Source: Erpobdella octoculata | Lineage: Eukaryota > Annelida > Clitellata > Hirudinida > Erpobdellidae | Assembly: GCA_963978895.1 (NCBI GenBank) | Contig: OZ022244.1 | Coordinates: 32,575,432-32,639,431 of the forward strand | DNA length: 64,000 nt | Direction of reading: 5' to 3' | Part shown: piece by piece, positions 39,933-52,131 of the stretch | Numbering within the stretch: position 1 is the stretch's first letter | Layout: each line of letters opens with the position of its first letter | Notes under the pieces: model-generated | Database searches by the model: none | Told to the model about the DNA's origin: nothing | What the model saw: the letters and a program-made list of their open reading frames with translations, nothing else | Made by a program: the position numbers and the translations under genes

Positions 39933-40708
39933 TATTGCATAGCGAGATCCTTTTTAACAACTTAGGTTTTTCAAATCAAACTCATTAAAAGGGCTTAAAA
40001 TCTTTGTTAAAATGTTGCATATCGAGTTTTATAAATTATAAAAATTTATTTATTTGAGAAAAATTGCTAATTAGTATTCTAGACTTTGTACGTTAAATTA
40101 TTTATCCCGGCGTCGAATGTCTTAATAATGTGAGTGAATTCGTCATCACGTAACTTTAAAATTTTTTGTTTTTAAACGAGTGATTTTGAACAAAAAAAGT
40201 ATTGAATGAATCGAGTATGGCGTGTTTCGAAAAGCGTTAAATCTACGCATCCTTTACTGAATTTCTCGAGAAAAACGATAATTGTTCTTCATCGGTAGAA
40301 CTACTTAGTGTCTGCATAACTTCTATTCCGTATATTTAAATCGAGAGACTCAATTCCTTAAAGCTGCTGAACACACTTAACCCTATAAACTAAAATCTTC
40401 AAGTTGAGCCTGTCTGTCATCGATAGAATTTTGAAAATGGTGTGATTGTACGTACAGAAGATGCTTGCTTATTTGCTCTATTTGTAAAGAATGGAGGATT
40501 CAACAGCCAGGATGCCATACGTTGGTGATAATCCAACATGGATTCAGTTTGGTGGCAGTACGTTGTCACAAAACGTCAACATTTTTAACGAGTTAAGAAC
40601 GCATTTAACACAGGCATCATCACGAAAACATCCGAACCGTAGTGAAACGTATCGAATTTTTATTTTTTCTACAAAACAAAAAAACATTCAGAAATAACGA
40701 CCGATCCG
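39933..40708. other. Convergent 3' region of MYO7A and TMEM223
   Basis: AT-rich sequence between the MYO7A stop and the TMEM223 stop. No coding signal; the short plus-strand frames in and after it run into antisense TMEM223. Contains both 3' UTRs; no single poly(A) signal was convincing for MYO7A. Confidence 0.5.
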
Positions 40709-41655
40709 TCACAAATTCCTATTCAATCCGACGACGTTGTCAAACAACTGAGGTTGATGAAAATTTCCCTTCTTGGTATCGAGAAGAAAGTAAAACGTCC
40801 TGCCTCTTACTTTCATGGCCAGATGACTGCCCTTGGAGTTCCGAGAATGAACGCAGCTCAAGTCGTCGAGCTTGACGTCGAAGCTTCTTTTTTTCCCGAG
40901 AAACGAGTAGGTCGAAAACCGGGCGGTCGCCTGGTCTTTGAGGAGGACGATCTTCGATACCGATCTCAGGGGGAAAATTATCGAGAAGAAAAATACCAGG
41001 CCACCTTGAGAATTAGAAAGAAAAAAATTTGTTTTTTTTTTATTTTTCTATTATAATTTTATCCTGTGTTTTCCAATAAAAAATAGAATAGAATAGAATT
41101 GTAATGTAAGAAAAAAAGATTAAATATTATTTACAATTTTAATCAATAATTCCAACACAATCTAATTGAAAATTTAAAAAATTAATGTACTAAGTTACCT
41201 AACAAAGTGCTGCATGCAGCTATTTTATATTTATGTTTACTTTGAAATTCTGATAAATAAAAAGTGTCTCCATCAGCCTTTTTGAGGTTTGAAAACGATA
41301 AGGAAGATAGATTCAACCAGAAAGTAGTTTGCAGTACCCCAAATATTGAAAGCATTTTATAAAATTTGTCTGATTCGAAAGAATAAACAAGCACTTCTTT
41401 AGCAGAGACATCAGATTTAGTAGTAGATTTACTGTGCACCGCACGGATTTTTTGATTCAATGAATTTCTCTGATTTTTAAAACTTTCTCTGACGGCGGTA
41501 AAACAGTTGAGAAATTTTTGGTGAGAAAATATTATTGATCTTGTTGTTGAAAAAGGAGGAAGAAATACGGCTGTTCTTCTTAAAACAGAAACAACCTGAA
41601 CGCCAATAGCCCCTCCTCCTAAGCCGCTGATTTTGGTAAATGTACGACTAAACAT
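40709..41655 (-). CDS. TMEM223: Transmembrane protein 223 (mitochondrial), 2 exons
   Basis: Exon 1 is 41655-41199, exon 2 is 41004-40709, with a GT-AG phase-1 intron; 250 residues (human 202). The N terminus is basic, hydroxylated and lacks acidic residues (MFSRTFTKIS...RRTAV), as in a mitochondrial presequence. Family strings follow: KEVLVYSFESDKFYKMLSIFG (DVLLFEHDRGRFFTILGLF in human), WLNLSSL, a second hydrophobic segment across the splice site (LLGGLVFFFSIIFPLRSV), then TYSFLGKKRSFDVKLDDLSC and the C-terminal GRTFYFLLDTKKGNF...LFDNVVG. Human TMEM223 is an inner-membrane protein linked to cytochrome c oxidase assembly. The plus-strand open frames at 40491-41056 are antisense shadows. The N-terminal region is about 50 residues longer than in human. 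Confidence 0.92.
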
Positions 41656-42179
41656 AACTAAAGAAAAAATTTAGATGCACTTTATTAAATTTTAAGAGGC
41701 TTGGCTTTAAATAACAAGATTGGACCGGAGAAAAACAGACGATAATTTGAGATTAGTAATAACAACACAAAGAAATAGCAGAAAGCTGTGTTTTTAATAC
41801 AGTTAATTTTATTTTAGACTAGCGGGCACCTGGCGTTGCTGGGGGTTTTTAGAGGTTAACAACCATGCATTCCTTTTATATATTCTACATTCTTCATACA
41901 GTTAAATATGAAGAAGCTGGAGTTTGAGTTTGCAGGATAAAAAATGGGATAACTGAAAGTCGTGTCATAGAGTAGAATAGAGTTAAGGCAAATTTATAGT
42001 AAGTAGTTTTTCGAATGTAGTTTACATTTCTCAGAAGGGCAGCGTGTTGTTTTCCTGTTTGGACTCATACATTTGTTTCAGGTGTATTTTTTGAAGTTAT
42101 AAAATAATTTTTAATAAAAAATTTATAACACAATATTTAATAACACTAATAAAATAAAAAATAGTATAAAATAGATTAA

Positions 42180-42512
42180 TCATAGATATATATGTAAGTC
42201 TCATAGATATATATGTAAGTCTCATAGATATATATGTAAGTCTCATTGATATATATGTAAGTCTCATAGATATATATGTAAGTCTCATAGATATATATGT
42301 AAGTCTCATAGATATATATGTAAGTCTCATAGATATATATGTAAGTCTTATAGATATATATGTAAGTCTCATAGATATATATGTAAGTCTCATAGATATA
42401 TATGTAAGTCTCATAGATATATATGTAAGTCTCATAGATATATATGTAAGTCTCATAGATATATATGTAAGTCTCATAGATATATATGTAAGTCTCATAG
42501 ATATATATATGT
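42180..42512. repeat. 21-bp tandem repeat (tctcatagatatatatgtaag), ~16 copies
   Basis: Units of 21 bases, nearly identical (one 'cattgat' and one 'cttatag' variant). Because 21 is a multiple of 3, two minus-strand frames stay open as MRLTYIS and ETYIYIY heptads; these are not genes. Confidence 0.95.
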
Positions 42513-42797
42513 GTGGTCATTTCAGTTATAAAAAAGGCCTCTACTAACTAACCGAAAAATTCGGGGTGGGGTAGGAATTACATCACGAAAAACCAATTTT
42601 TAAGGCATTCAATTCTTTACAGAAAAACTTTAAAAAAAAGAGAGCATACCAATTGTCAATATAAAACCTGTAAAATAAAAAACAAGAAAACAGCGGACAC
42701 ATTTCTTTATTAAAGCTGTCTCAAATGCGCTCGGACACGGAAGTCTCAGCGAGGAACAAAAAACCAAATCGATTTCGTTCAGACCGAAACGCCATTA

Positions 42798-43355
42798 GGG
42801 GCCATTCACATATTACGTACGCATTAAACTCGAGTTTTGAACCCCTTCCCTTCCCCCTGTTGCCTCTCGTACATTTTTAGACCCCCCTCCCCAATGCGTA
42901 CATACGCACAGCAAATTTCACCCCCTCCTTCATATAAAATTTGAAAAATTTATCATAGCATTCCAATGCACCACGGAGATACAGCAGATTTATCATCTTA
43001 AATAGCATTATTACTATTACAACGTAGGACGCTATTTCGATACATTAATTCAAACATTCAGCCGCGTTTTTCTAGACACGCCATCGTTGATAGTTGATAT
43101 TATTGAGCCTTTGAATTTTTGAATACAAGTTTGTTTGTTTAATTGATTGACCTTAAATGCTTCTCGATATTATTTATTATTCAATCAATTCAACTGAGTT
43201 AAAACAACACTAAGTACTATTAGAAAAAAAATATTTACTATTTTTGCGTACATACGCATTTGTTGGATCCCTCCCCATACGCACTTATACGCAAAACATT
43301 CATTTCGTACACACCCCCTCCCCCCTCGGTGCGTACGTAATATATGGATGACCCT
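42798..43355. mobile_element. MITE with ~25-bp terminal inverted repeats
   Basis: The left end GGGGCCATTCACATATTACG and the right end ACGTAATATATGGATGACCC are inverted copies, both continuing into TACGCA/TGCGTA sub-terminal sequence, with C-rich tracts just inside. The length is about 558 bp with no coding capacity. Such GGGYCATYCAYATATTACGT ends occur in widespread MITE families; the target duplication is too short (TT or TTA) to fix the superfamily. Confidence 0.75.
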
Positions 43356-44011
43356 TTACAGCGCTAAAACGGAAATGGATGCATTTTTCATACTAAAAGA
43401 CAATAACCAGAGCCCCAGAGCACCTAACCAAAACACGGTGAATGTGGTTTAAACCAGAGCGTTCATAAAAGTGAATAAAAAACGCGTAACGGAGATATTT
43501 GATTAATTAAAAAAAGTTTTGGTGAGCGTGGTTGATAACATGGTGAATAAAAAAACACTAACTTATTAACTCTTACAATTTGTTAACCATATTATGTTTG
43601 TATTTGTTTTTAAGCAAATCCTAAGTTGATTAAACAATTTACAAAATTCTATATGCATATTATAAATGTTTTAAAATAAAAAAAACCGTCACGTTTATGT
43701 GTAACCGGTAAAAACAAACTAGTAAACAAACTGAAAAAATCAATTTTTTATATAACTTATTCAGACGTTTTTTGATGTATAAAGTATATGTTTTTATTAA
43801 TTTTTATACAAATTTGCATTCATTTAAATTTTTTAAAATATAGACCTTATTTTCACTTTTCAACAAACAGCTGGAAATTGAGAAAATTGTTTTCTGGTAA
43901 AACTAAATCTTAGAATATAGGAACAGTGCGCGACGTAGCTGTTAGATTTATTTAAATTTAGAGATGTTTACAGAAGAAATAAATAATAATAATTTTAAAA
44001 AGAAATAAACA

Positions 44012-46125
44012 ATGACAGCTGGATTTCGGTGTCAAACGTTTGCTACACTTGCTACAGTTATGAATTCTTATCGTTTAATGATTTTTATTTCAATAAATCT
44101 TGTAATTTTTATTTTTCTCATTATTGGTATTTTGGATTATGTACTGAACACTGCTGGAAATAATTGCTATAATGCCGATCTACGACCTCAAAAATCTAAT
44201 TTTCATGTTAGTTTTGTTACTTTTACTTTTGTTTAAGACAGTTTAAAAGTTTTAACATTTTAATTTCAATTTCAACTGAAATTTATTAGTCGCCTAAACA
44301 AAACAAGTTTTGTCCGAAGGCGATGGCGTGAAATACTATTACTATAAAGTACAAATACTTTGTTTTTTGTGTGTTTTGTGTTGTACAATGCAGAACAATT
44401 AATTGCTTGGAGAAATTCCTCACGAACATCACTAGAACTAGAATGACATATCTCTATATAAGACTTAACAAAACATTTAGTCCTAGATCAGGTCAAAGAC
44501 AGGTACTTTTTCCCTCGGGACCAGGTTCAAGATCAAGACCGTGTTTTTATCCTTTGAGACTCAGACTTTATTCTCAAAGATTTCATCACTTGTTACGTGA
44601 TATTTATATGTTTTAACTTTAAATTCTTGCATTTACAGCTAATCTCTTTAAACAAAGAAGTTTCGGACGCTTTTCCAAAATACGAGTTGTACCATTACGA
44701 TCCGAGGTTGTTTTGTAATGATATTTAAAATGAAAAATATTCAATCGGGATTATTCTTCTTATGTTTCGTATGAACTGCCGCAGTGAAACGGAAAACAAG
44801 AGAAGCTTCGAAGGAATTCCCATTCTCTATCTCCACGGAAACGCCGGAAGCTACGCAGACGGTGATTGGTTTGTGTGCGTGCGTGTGTACGTGTGTGTGT
44901 GTTTTGCATGAAAATATGCTAAATTATATTTCAAAAAAAGAAATACGATTTTATTGGAGTTGTTTTGTTTTGTTTTAATTTTATTTCATTTCAGTTTCGA
45001 TTCAACTTAAGAAAAATAAATTAAATAAAATTGTTGTTCAAACAGGATTGTATTTAGCTTCGAGTGCAGTTGAAACAAGAAAACTTAATGAAAAATCATC
45101 CTATGATTTCTTTGCTGCTAATTTTGATCAGGTTAATATAATCGTTTATTTAAATTTATTTTAGAAAGTGTTATTTATTTTATAGTAATTATTTAATAAA
45201 TTGATAATAATTAAAAATAGTAATAATTTAATTGATTTTTTTAGAAATTAATAATAATTTAATTGAAATTATTAAATAAATTAATAGTAGTTTAAATGAA
45301 ATTATTTTTGAAATTAATAATAATTTAATTGAAATTGTTTCATAAATTAATAATAAATTTATTAATAATAAAATTTAAATTGTTTAATAAATCAATAATT
45401 ATTTAATTAAAATTATTTTATAAAGGAATAATAATTTAATTGAAATTATTTAATAAAACAATAATCATTTAGTTGTCTAAATTGACGTTATTTGCTTCAT
45501 AAGATGAAATCAAGGTTTTGAGGAGCTAGCTCATCATTAAACATCTTTTTAATCTTTTTTGGAAATTTAAAATCTAAAATTATTTTTCTTAATTCAAAAT
45601 TCTTTCATAGGAGATGTCAGCATTTTTTGGTAGTTTTCTGGATCACCAATCAAGTAAGCAGCATACTCTTGCAATTCATTACTCGCTTGGTGAAATAGAA
45701 TCTTTTTTTTTCATTAATTTATCTAAACATTCATTATATATTCATCTATTCATCATATATTTAGCAATTCATTCATTATTTCACCTGTGCATTTAAATAT
45801 ATTCAGTCATTTTTTTTATTGAACAAACTAATATTCTAGTGGGTCGGGCCAGGTCTCGGGCTTTTGTGCTAATGAAAAACGAAAACCCAAACCCGATTTT
45901 TGAAAAGTTGAACATAGGGTTCTGAAGATGGCTTTTTATAGCAGAAACTGGCCAGTTAACCCTGATCGTTTTTTTTATTATTCATCAATTTTAACCAATA
46001 AATTTTTCAATTATATGTCTCGTCATTTCAAATGGATGAAAAGGGCTTTAAAAACTTGCTAAGAAAGATGACCAACGTTAAGCGGTCAATTGTGTTCAAT
46101 AGAGCCTGTTTAAAAGAAAAAATTA

Positions 46126-46171
<46 letters not shown>

Positions 46172-46542
46172 GAGCATTTAGCAATTCATTCATTATTTCA
46201 CCTGTGCATTTAAATATATTCAGTCATTTTTTTTATTGAACAAACTAATATTCTAGTGGGTCGGGCCAGGTCTCGGGCTTTTGTGCTAATGAAAAACGAA
46301 AACCCAAACCCGATTTATGAAAAGTTGAACATAGGGTTCTGAAGATGGCTTTTTATAGCAGATACTGGCCAGTTAACCCTGATCGTTTTTTTTATTATTC
46401 ATCAATTTTAACCAATAAATTTTTCAATTATATGTCTCGTCATTTCAAATGGATGAAAAGGGCTTTAAAAACTTGCTAAGAAAGATGACCAACGTTAAGC
46501 GGTCAATTGTGTTCAATAGAGCCTGTTTAAAAGAAAAAATTA

Positions 46543-46614
<72 letters not shown>

Positions 46615-48912
46615 CACGGAACAGGCCAGGTCTCGATTTTTGTGCTTATGAAACGGACCAGTTTTGGCCTAAATAACGAGCCAGGCCTGAAATATTCTGT
46701 CTATAAAAGAAGCCGGACCGGGTCTAAAAATATCCGTGTAGGGCTTTATGGATTAGAGTACTACCCGGGCCCTACCGTGATTTCAGGGTCCCATAACTCC
46801 GAAATGTGAAGATATTACGATATATATACAAGTTTAAAAATAAGACGGAAGTAGTAAGACACACTGAAGAACGGTAAAGAATAAAAGATTGCTAAACATG
46901 GAGTTTTGGTTTTCCAAATTGGTTGATTGTTTTTTGGACCGTTAATTTTAGTCCTGCACATAGGACAAAAAGATGTTTTTTCCAAGCAATACTTTTATGC
47001 ATTTTTCACAGCTAGTATACATATAGAATTTCGGTTCCTTAGACCGTAGCTCTAATGATCAGGTATTCGAACACCTGTACGAGTAACGGTTTAATTTATT
47101 CGTTTTATTTCCAATTCAGAATTTGCGTTGAAATGCGTCGAGCACATTCTCGGCTTGTACGACGAAAGAAACCTTCGTAGGTCAATGGTCGTCATCGGAC
47201 ACTCGATGGTTGCTAGGATTTCATAATTGCTTTTAGAACCTTTTTTTTGTTAGATTTATTTATAAAATATATTATCTTGCATTAATTAATTAATCTATTT
47301 ATAATGGTTAATGTATATTTTTATTTATTCAAGAAAAGAGGTTAAAAATATATTATCTTGCATTAGTTAATTTATTTATGATGGTTAATGTATTTTTTAT
47401 TTATTCAAGAAAGGTATTAAGTTCAAGAAAAGAAGTTAAAAATATATTATCTTGCATTAGTTAATTTATTTATAATGGTTAATGTAATTTTTTTTCTATA
47501 TTTAAGAAAGGTAATTAATGGTTTAAAGAAAAGAGATTAAAAAATAATGTAAAAAAAAATTTTTTTTGTCAAGTTTACTAATTCGAAATGATTTATTTCT
47601 TTATTATATTTAACATTTAATTTTATTTAATTTTATTTTTTCTTAACTTCCAAGGGAGGAATCGTTGGCATGGGACTTTACAGGTTACGTGAATTCCAAC
47701 CGAGCACGGTTTCGATCTTAATCACGTTAGCCTCCCCGCTGCAGATGCCCGTAATGATACCCGACGGGAAACTGAAAGCTTACTACGACGACGTTTGGAA
47801 GGCATGGCGGGAAATGGATCGTCGAGGTGAAGGACGTCGCGTTGTCGTGTCGACCGGCGGTGGAACGAGAGATCTTTTGGTCCGGAATGGATTGACTTCC
47901 TTGACACAAGTTGATGTCTTTTTCATTTTTTTAACAAGTTTTGTTTTTATTTTTTAATCATTTTTTGTGCTAATTCAATTTATTAATTTTAGTTTCTTTT
48001 AGTAATAACAAGTTTTTTTATTTATTATTTTTTTAGCTAGTTTGTAATTTATTAATTTTAGTTCATTTTTATAATAATAAGTTTTTTTATTTCATTATTT
48101 TTGATAATTTTTTTAGCTAGATTTTAATTTATTAGTTTTAGCTTATTTTAGTAATAATAAGTTTTTTTTATTTCATTATTTTTGATAATTTTTTTAGCCA
48201 GTATTTAATTTATTAATTTTGATTCATTCTAGTAATAATAAATGAATAGGTTAATTATTTTGTTTATTATGAAAATTTTCTATAAATTTCAGATCGATAC
48301 GAGTAACAAATCAGGAATTGTTTGGACTACTGTTAGTTGCATTTAAATGAATATGTGTAGTAAAATAAGCATTTTAGTGGAATAAAATTATTTCATTAGT
48401 TTTATAAATTTTTAATAATATAAGTAATTTAGTTGAATAAAATTAATTCATTAGTTATATAAATTTTTAATAATATAAGGGATTTAGTTGAATAAAATTA
48501 ATTTCATTAGTTTTATAAATTTCAATAAAATTTTTGTATTTTATTTACATAAAATAATTTTATTTTTAAACGACTCTTATCTGATTTTTTTTCTAAATTT
48601 GACGATAGAAATAATGTTTTCCGTTTATTTCAAAGACGTTGTCCGTCCCAGAAGTCTGGATGTCCTTGGACCACATCAGCCAAGTATGGTATGTGATGTT
48701 CTACGTCTGTACGTCAGTTTGTAAAACATTTTCATAACAAGGTGTACGAATTTGAGTTGCTTATTGTGTCATTATTTATCATCGGTCGATTGTCTTTAAG
48801 ACTTTCCTTTTCACGTCTCGTAAATAGCTCTATATAAACACTGATTGATTGAATTATTGATTGATTGATTGATTGATTGATTTAGACAATTGTAACCAAC
48901 TTGTTACATTTA

Positions 48913-48981
<69 letters not shown>

Positions 48982-51900
48982 ACTATATAAATTATCCATA
49001 TTATTATTATTATTATTGTTGCATCTTGTTTTATTTAGTCTCGGCAAAACTTTGATACTTATTTGATGAATATTTTTTAATTATTACTTAATTATTACTT
49101 AATTGATAATTATTACTTTATTTATAATTATTATTTAATTTATGATTATTACTTGTTTATTTTTAAATGTTTTTTGAATAGAGTGTTTTTGATGTGTGCT
49201 TTGTAATGTTTGTTATCATCGCTTAGGTGTGAAGAATTTCTAACGGTGTTGATGAGAGCACTGCACGAGATTGTTGACAATCGAACCAATCAGGTGAACA
49301 TTTTATTTTTATTATCATCATTATTAATTTTTTTTATATTAATAACAATCATATTTTTATTTTTATTAATTTAATATATAAAATGAATAAACATAGGTAG
49401 GTATCTTTTAATTATTAATTATAATCTGGATGTCATGGAGTGTGATCTAACTTTTAATTAACTATCAACACTTGTAGATTATAAACGACAGTTCAACCAT
49501 CGCTGGAGTCATGAGGCATCACCTGCTGTCGAATCACGGAGCGGAAAAGTTTTTCCAGGACGTTCCTTCGACTTTGCCGGTGAATCGTTCTCTCCCGTGG
49601 TCGGAGATATTTCTTCCGTGGAATGTCGACGGACAGAAAGTCTGTTGAATTGATGTTGTTTTTTTTTAATAATATTTTTAAAATTAATGTTGTTAATATA
49701 ATTTATTTTAATTTTAAAAAATTTGTTTAAAATATTTCGTGTTATTAAATTTTATAATTTTTTATTGTTTTTTTTAATATGTATTTTTAAAATTGATGTT
49801 GGTAATATAATTTATTTTAATTAAATATAATATGTTTAAAATATATCATGTTATTAAATTTTATAATTTTTTATTGTTTTTTAATGTGTATTTTTAAAAT
49901 TGATGCTGGTAATATAATTTATTTTAATTAAATATAATATGTTTAAAATATATCATGTTATTAATTTTTTTTTATTGTTTTTTTTTAATTATGTATTTTT
50001 AAAATCTATCTTGGTAGTATAATTTATTTTAATTAAATATATTATATTTATAATATTTAATGTTGTAAATATGATATCTGATTTTATTTAGTTTTTAATT
50101 CAAATTAATTAATTTAATTAAATTCTTGTGATGCTCAGTGGTTTGGTATTAGCTCGACTAGCGATCGACCAGGGGTTTGAATCCGGAGGTTGTCCAGTCT
50201 CGCTCTCTTTTGCGGTTGCAACAGCTAGGAAGAGTGCAGATTTAAACAGAAAATAATAAATTATAACTTTTATTTCACGTGTTTATTTTTTTGTTTTATT
50301 TTTGTTTTTGTTTTTTTTAAATTTAATTTTTGTTTTATTTTAGGAAGCTATTTATGCTTCGATCAGAGTTAAAGATTTGCCTTCCCCAGCAACTCTCATG
50401 GTTCTAACGGACATTGTAAGATTACATTTTGCGTTTTATTTCTGTACGAATTTATTATTTTTTGGTATATATTTTGTTTTTATTTGTACATATATATATA
50501 TATATATTTATTTTATATTTATTTATTGTGGTTCTGACAGACATTGTAAGATTACGTTTTGCGTTTTATTTCTGTACGAATTTATTATTTTTTGGTACAT
50601 ATTTTTGTCTTTATTTGTACGTATATATATATTTGTTTTATATTTTTTATATATTTATTTTAGTTTTGAATAATTTTATGTACTTTCTTGATTGTTTTTA
50701 TTTATTGAAATTTCGTTCAACTAATTAATTTAATTTCAAGAAATCACCAGACTGGATAGGTGGATGCGTCGTAGACGAAAAGACGAAGAACTGGTGAGCT
50801 CGATCGAGATATTTTTATTCAAATTTAAAATTCGATTTTACGATTAAAAACGTAAAAATTGTTCGTGATTATTATTATCTATTAATATTATAAGTTATAT
50901 ATTATATATAGATTATTATTATTATATTTACAATTATTCAAATATCTCCAAAAAAAAATTGTTCATGATTATTATCTATTAATATTATAGGTTATATATT
51001 ACATATAGATTATTATTACTATTATATTTACAATTATTCAAATATCTAAAAAAAATTGTTTTTTTTCTAGTAAATCTCTCGATGTTATGGCAAGTAAAGT
51101 ATTTACGATTCCTGCAACTTCTGTGGAAGGTTATTTTAAGGTTGACAATATTTTGTATTATTTTGTTTATTTTTATATTTATTTATTTAAAAAAAAAGAG
51201 TTCGAATTATTTTTGTCTGAATGATATTAATATTTGTATTCATTTGTTTTTTTATGTTTAAAAAAATAGTTCAAATTATTTTTGTCTGACTGATATTAAT
51301 ATTTGTATTCATTTGTTTTTTTTTTTATTTATTTATTTAAATAAAGATCTTATATTTGTTTTTTTATATTTATTTATTTATTTAAAAAATGAATTTAAAT
51401 TAATTTTGTTGCAGGTCGTCAACTTGTTGTCAGAAGAAATGGAAAAGTATGACCAGATCGTCGTGGTCGTGCCTGAGTCATCTTCGGGGGTTCGCTGTGA
51501 TTGAATGGAAGTGATTGGTTGATTGGAAACGATTGATTGATTGGTTGGTTGATTAGAAATGATTGATTGGTTGGTTGATTAGAAACGATTGATTGATTGA
51601 TTGATTGGTCGATTAGAACCGATTGATTTATCTATTGAATTAAAATGATTAATTTTATAGAACTGGTTTATTTGATTGAGTTGAAATCATGGAAATGAAT
51701 TGATTGATTGGTTGAGTTTAAATGATTAAAATAGATTGACTGATTGGTTGAATTGAAATGTTTGTTTGAATAGAACTGGTTTATTTGATTGAATTGAAAC
51801 GACACTAAACGAAGAGATTGATAAGATCGAATTGAAAACAACAAAACTCCAGGTACTGATAACGGCGGAAGTGTTCGTGTCCGGAGAGAGCTCCCTGATT

Positions 51901-52052
51901 GAAGTTCCGTCGACATTCTCCCCTCTGAGCGTCGAGCTTCTCGACGGCACGGAAGCACGTCGAACCTTTTACAGTTTTACGCTCGACGGATTCGTTAGCG
52001 TTCTGCAAGCATACGTCGTCAGTGTGGAGTTTCCACAGTGTGAAGATTCAGG

Positions 52053-52131
<79 letters not shown>

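Larger units (their letters stand above)
41656..44011. other. Spacer between divergent TMEM223 and PGAP1
   Basis: No supported gene. It holds a fragment starting ACTAGCGGGCACCTGGCG (about 41819) that looks like a degraded repeat, the 21-bp tandem array (42180-42512) and the MITE at 42798-43355. The last few hundred bases should include the PGAP1 promoter; no clear core element was seen. Confidence 0.5.

Noticed and set aside
40491..41056. Plus-strand open frames suggesting a gene after MYO7A
   Set aside because: They are antisense to TMEM223 exon 2, whose minus-strand translation matches the family through to its stop at 40709.
42097..42520. Minus-strand frames of MRLTYIS and ETYIYIY heptads as a repeat protein
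   Set aside because: These are reading frames through a 21-bp noncoding tandem repeat; there is no start context, splice support or conserved domain.
44371..44616. Extra PGAP1 exon with 'RMTYLYIRLN'
   Set aside because: All possible acceptors are phase 2, which exon 1 cannot supply. Joining exon 1 directly to 44639 gives the exact family spacing between the conserved Cys and YELY.
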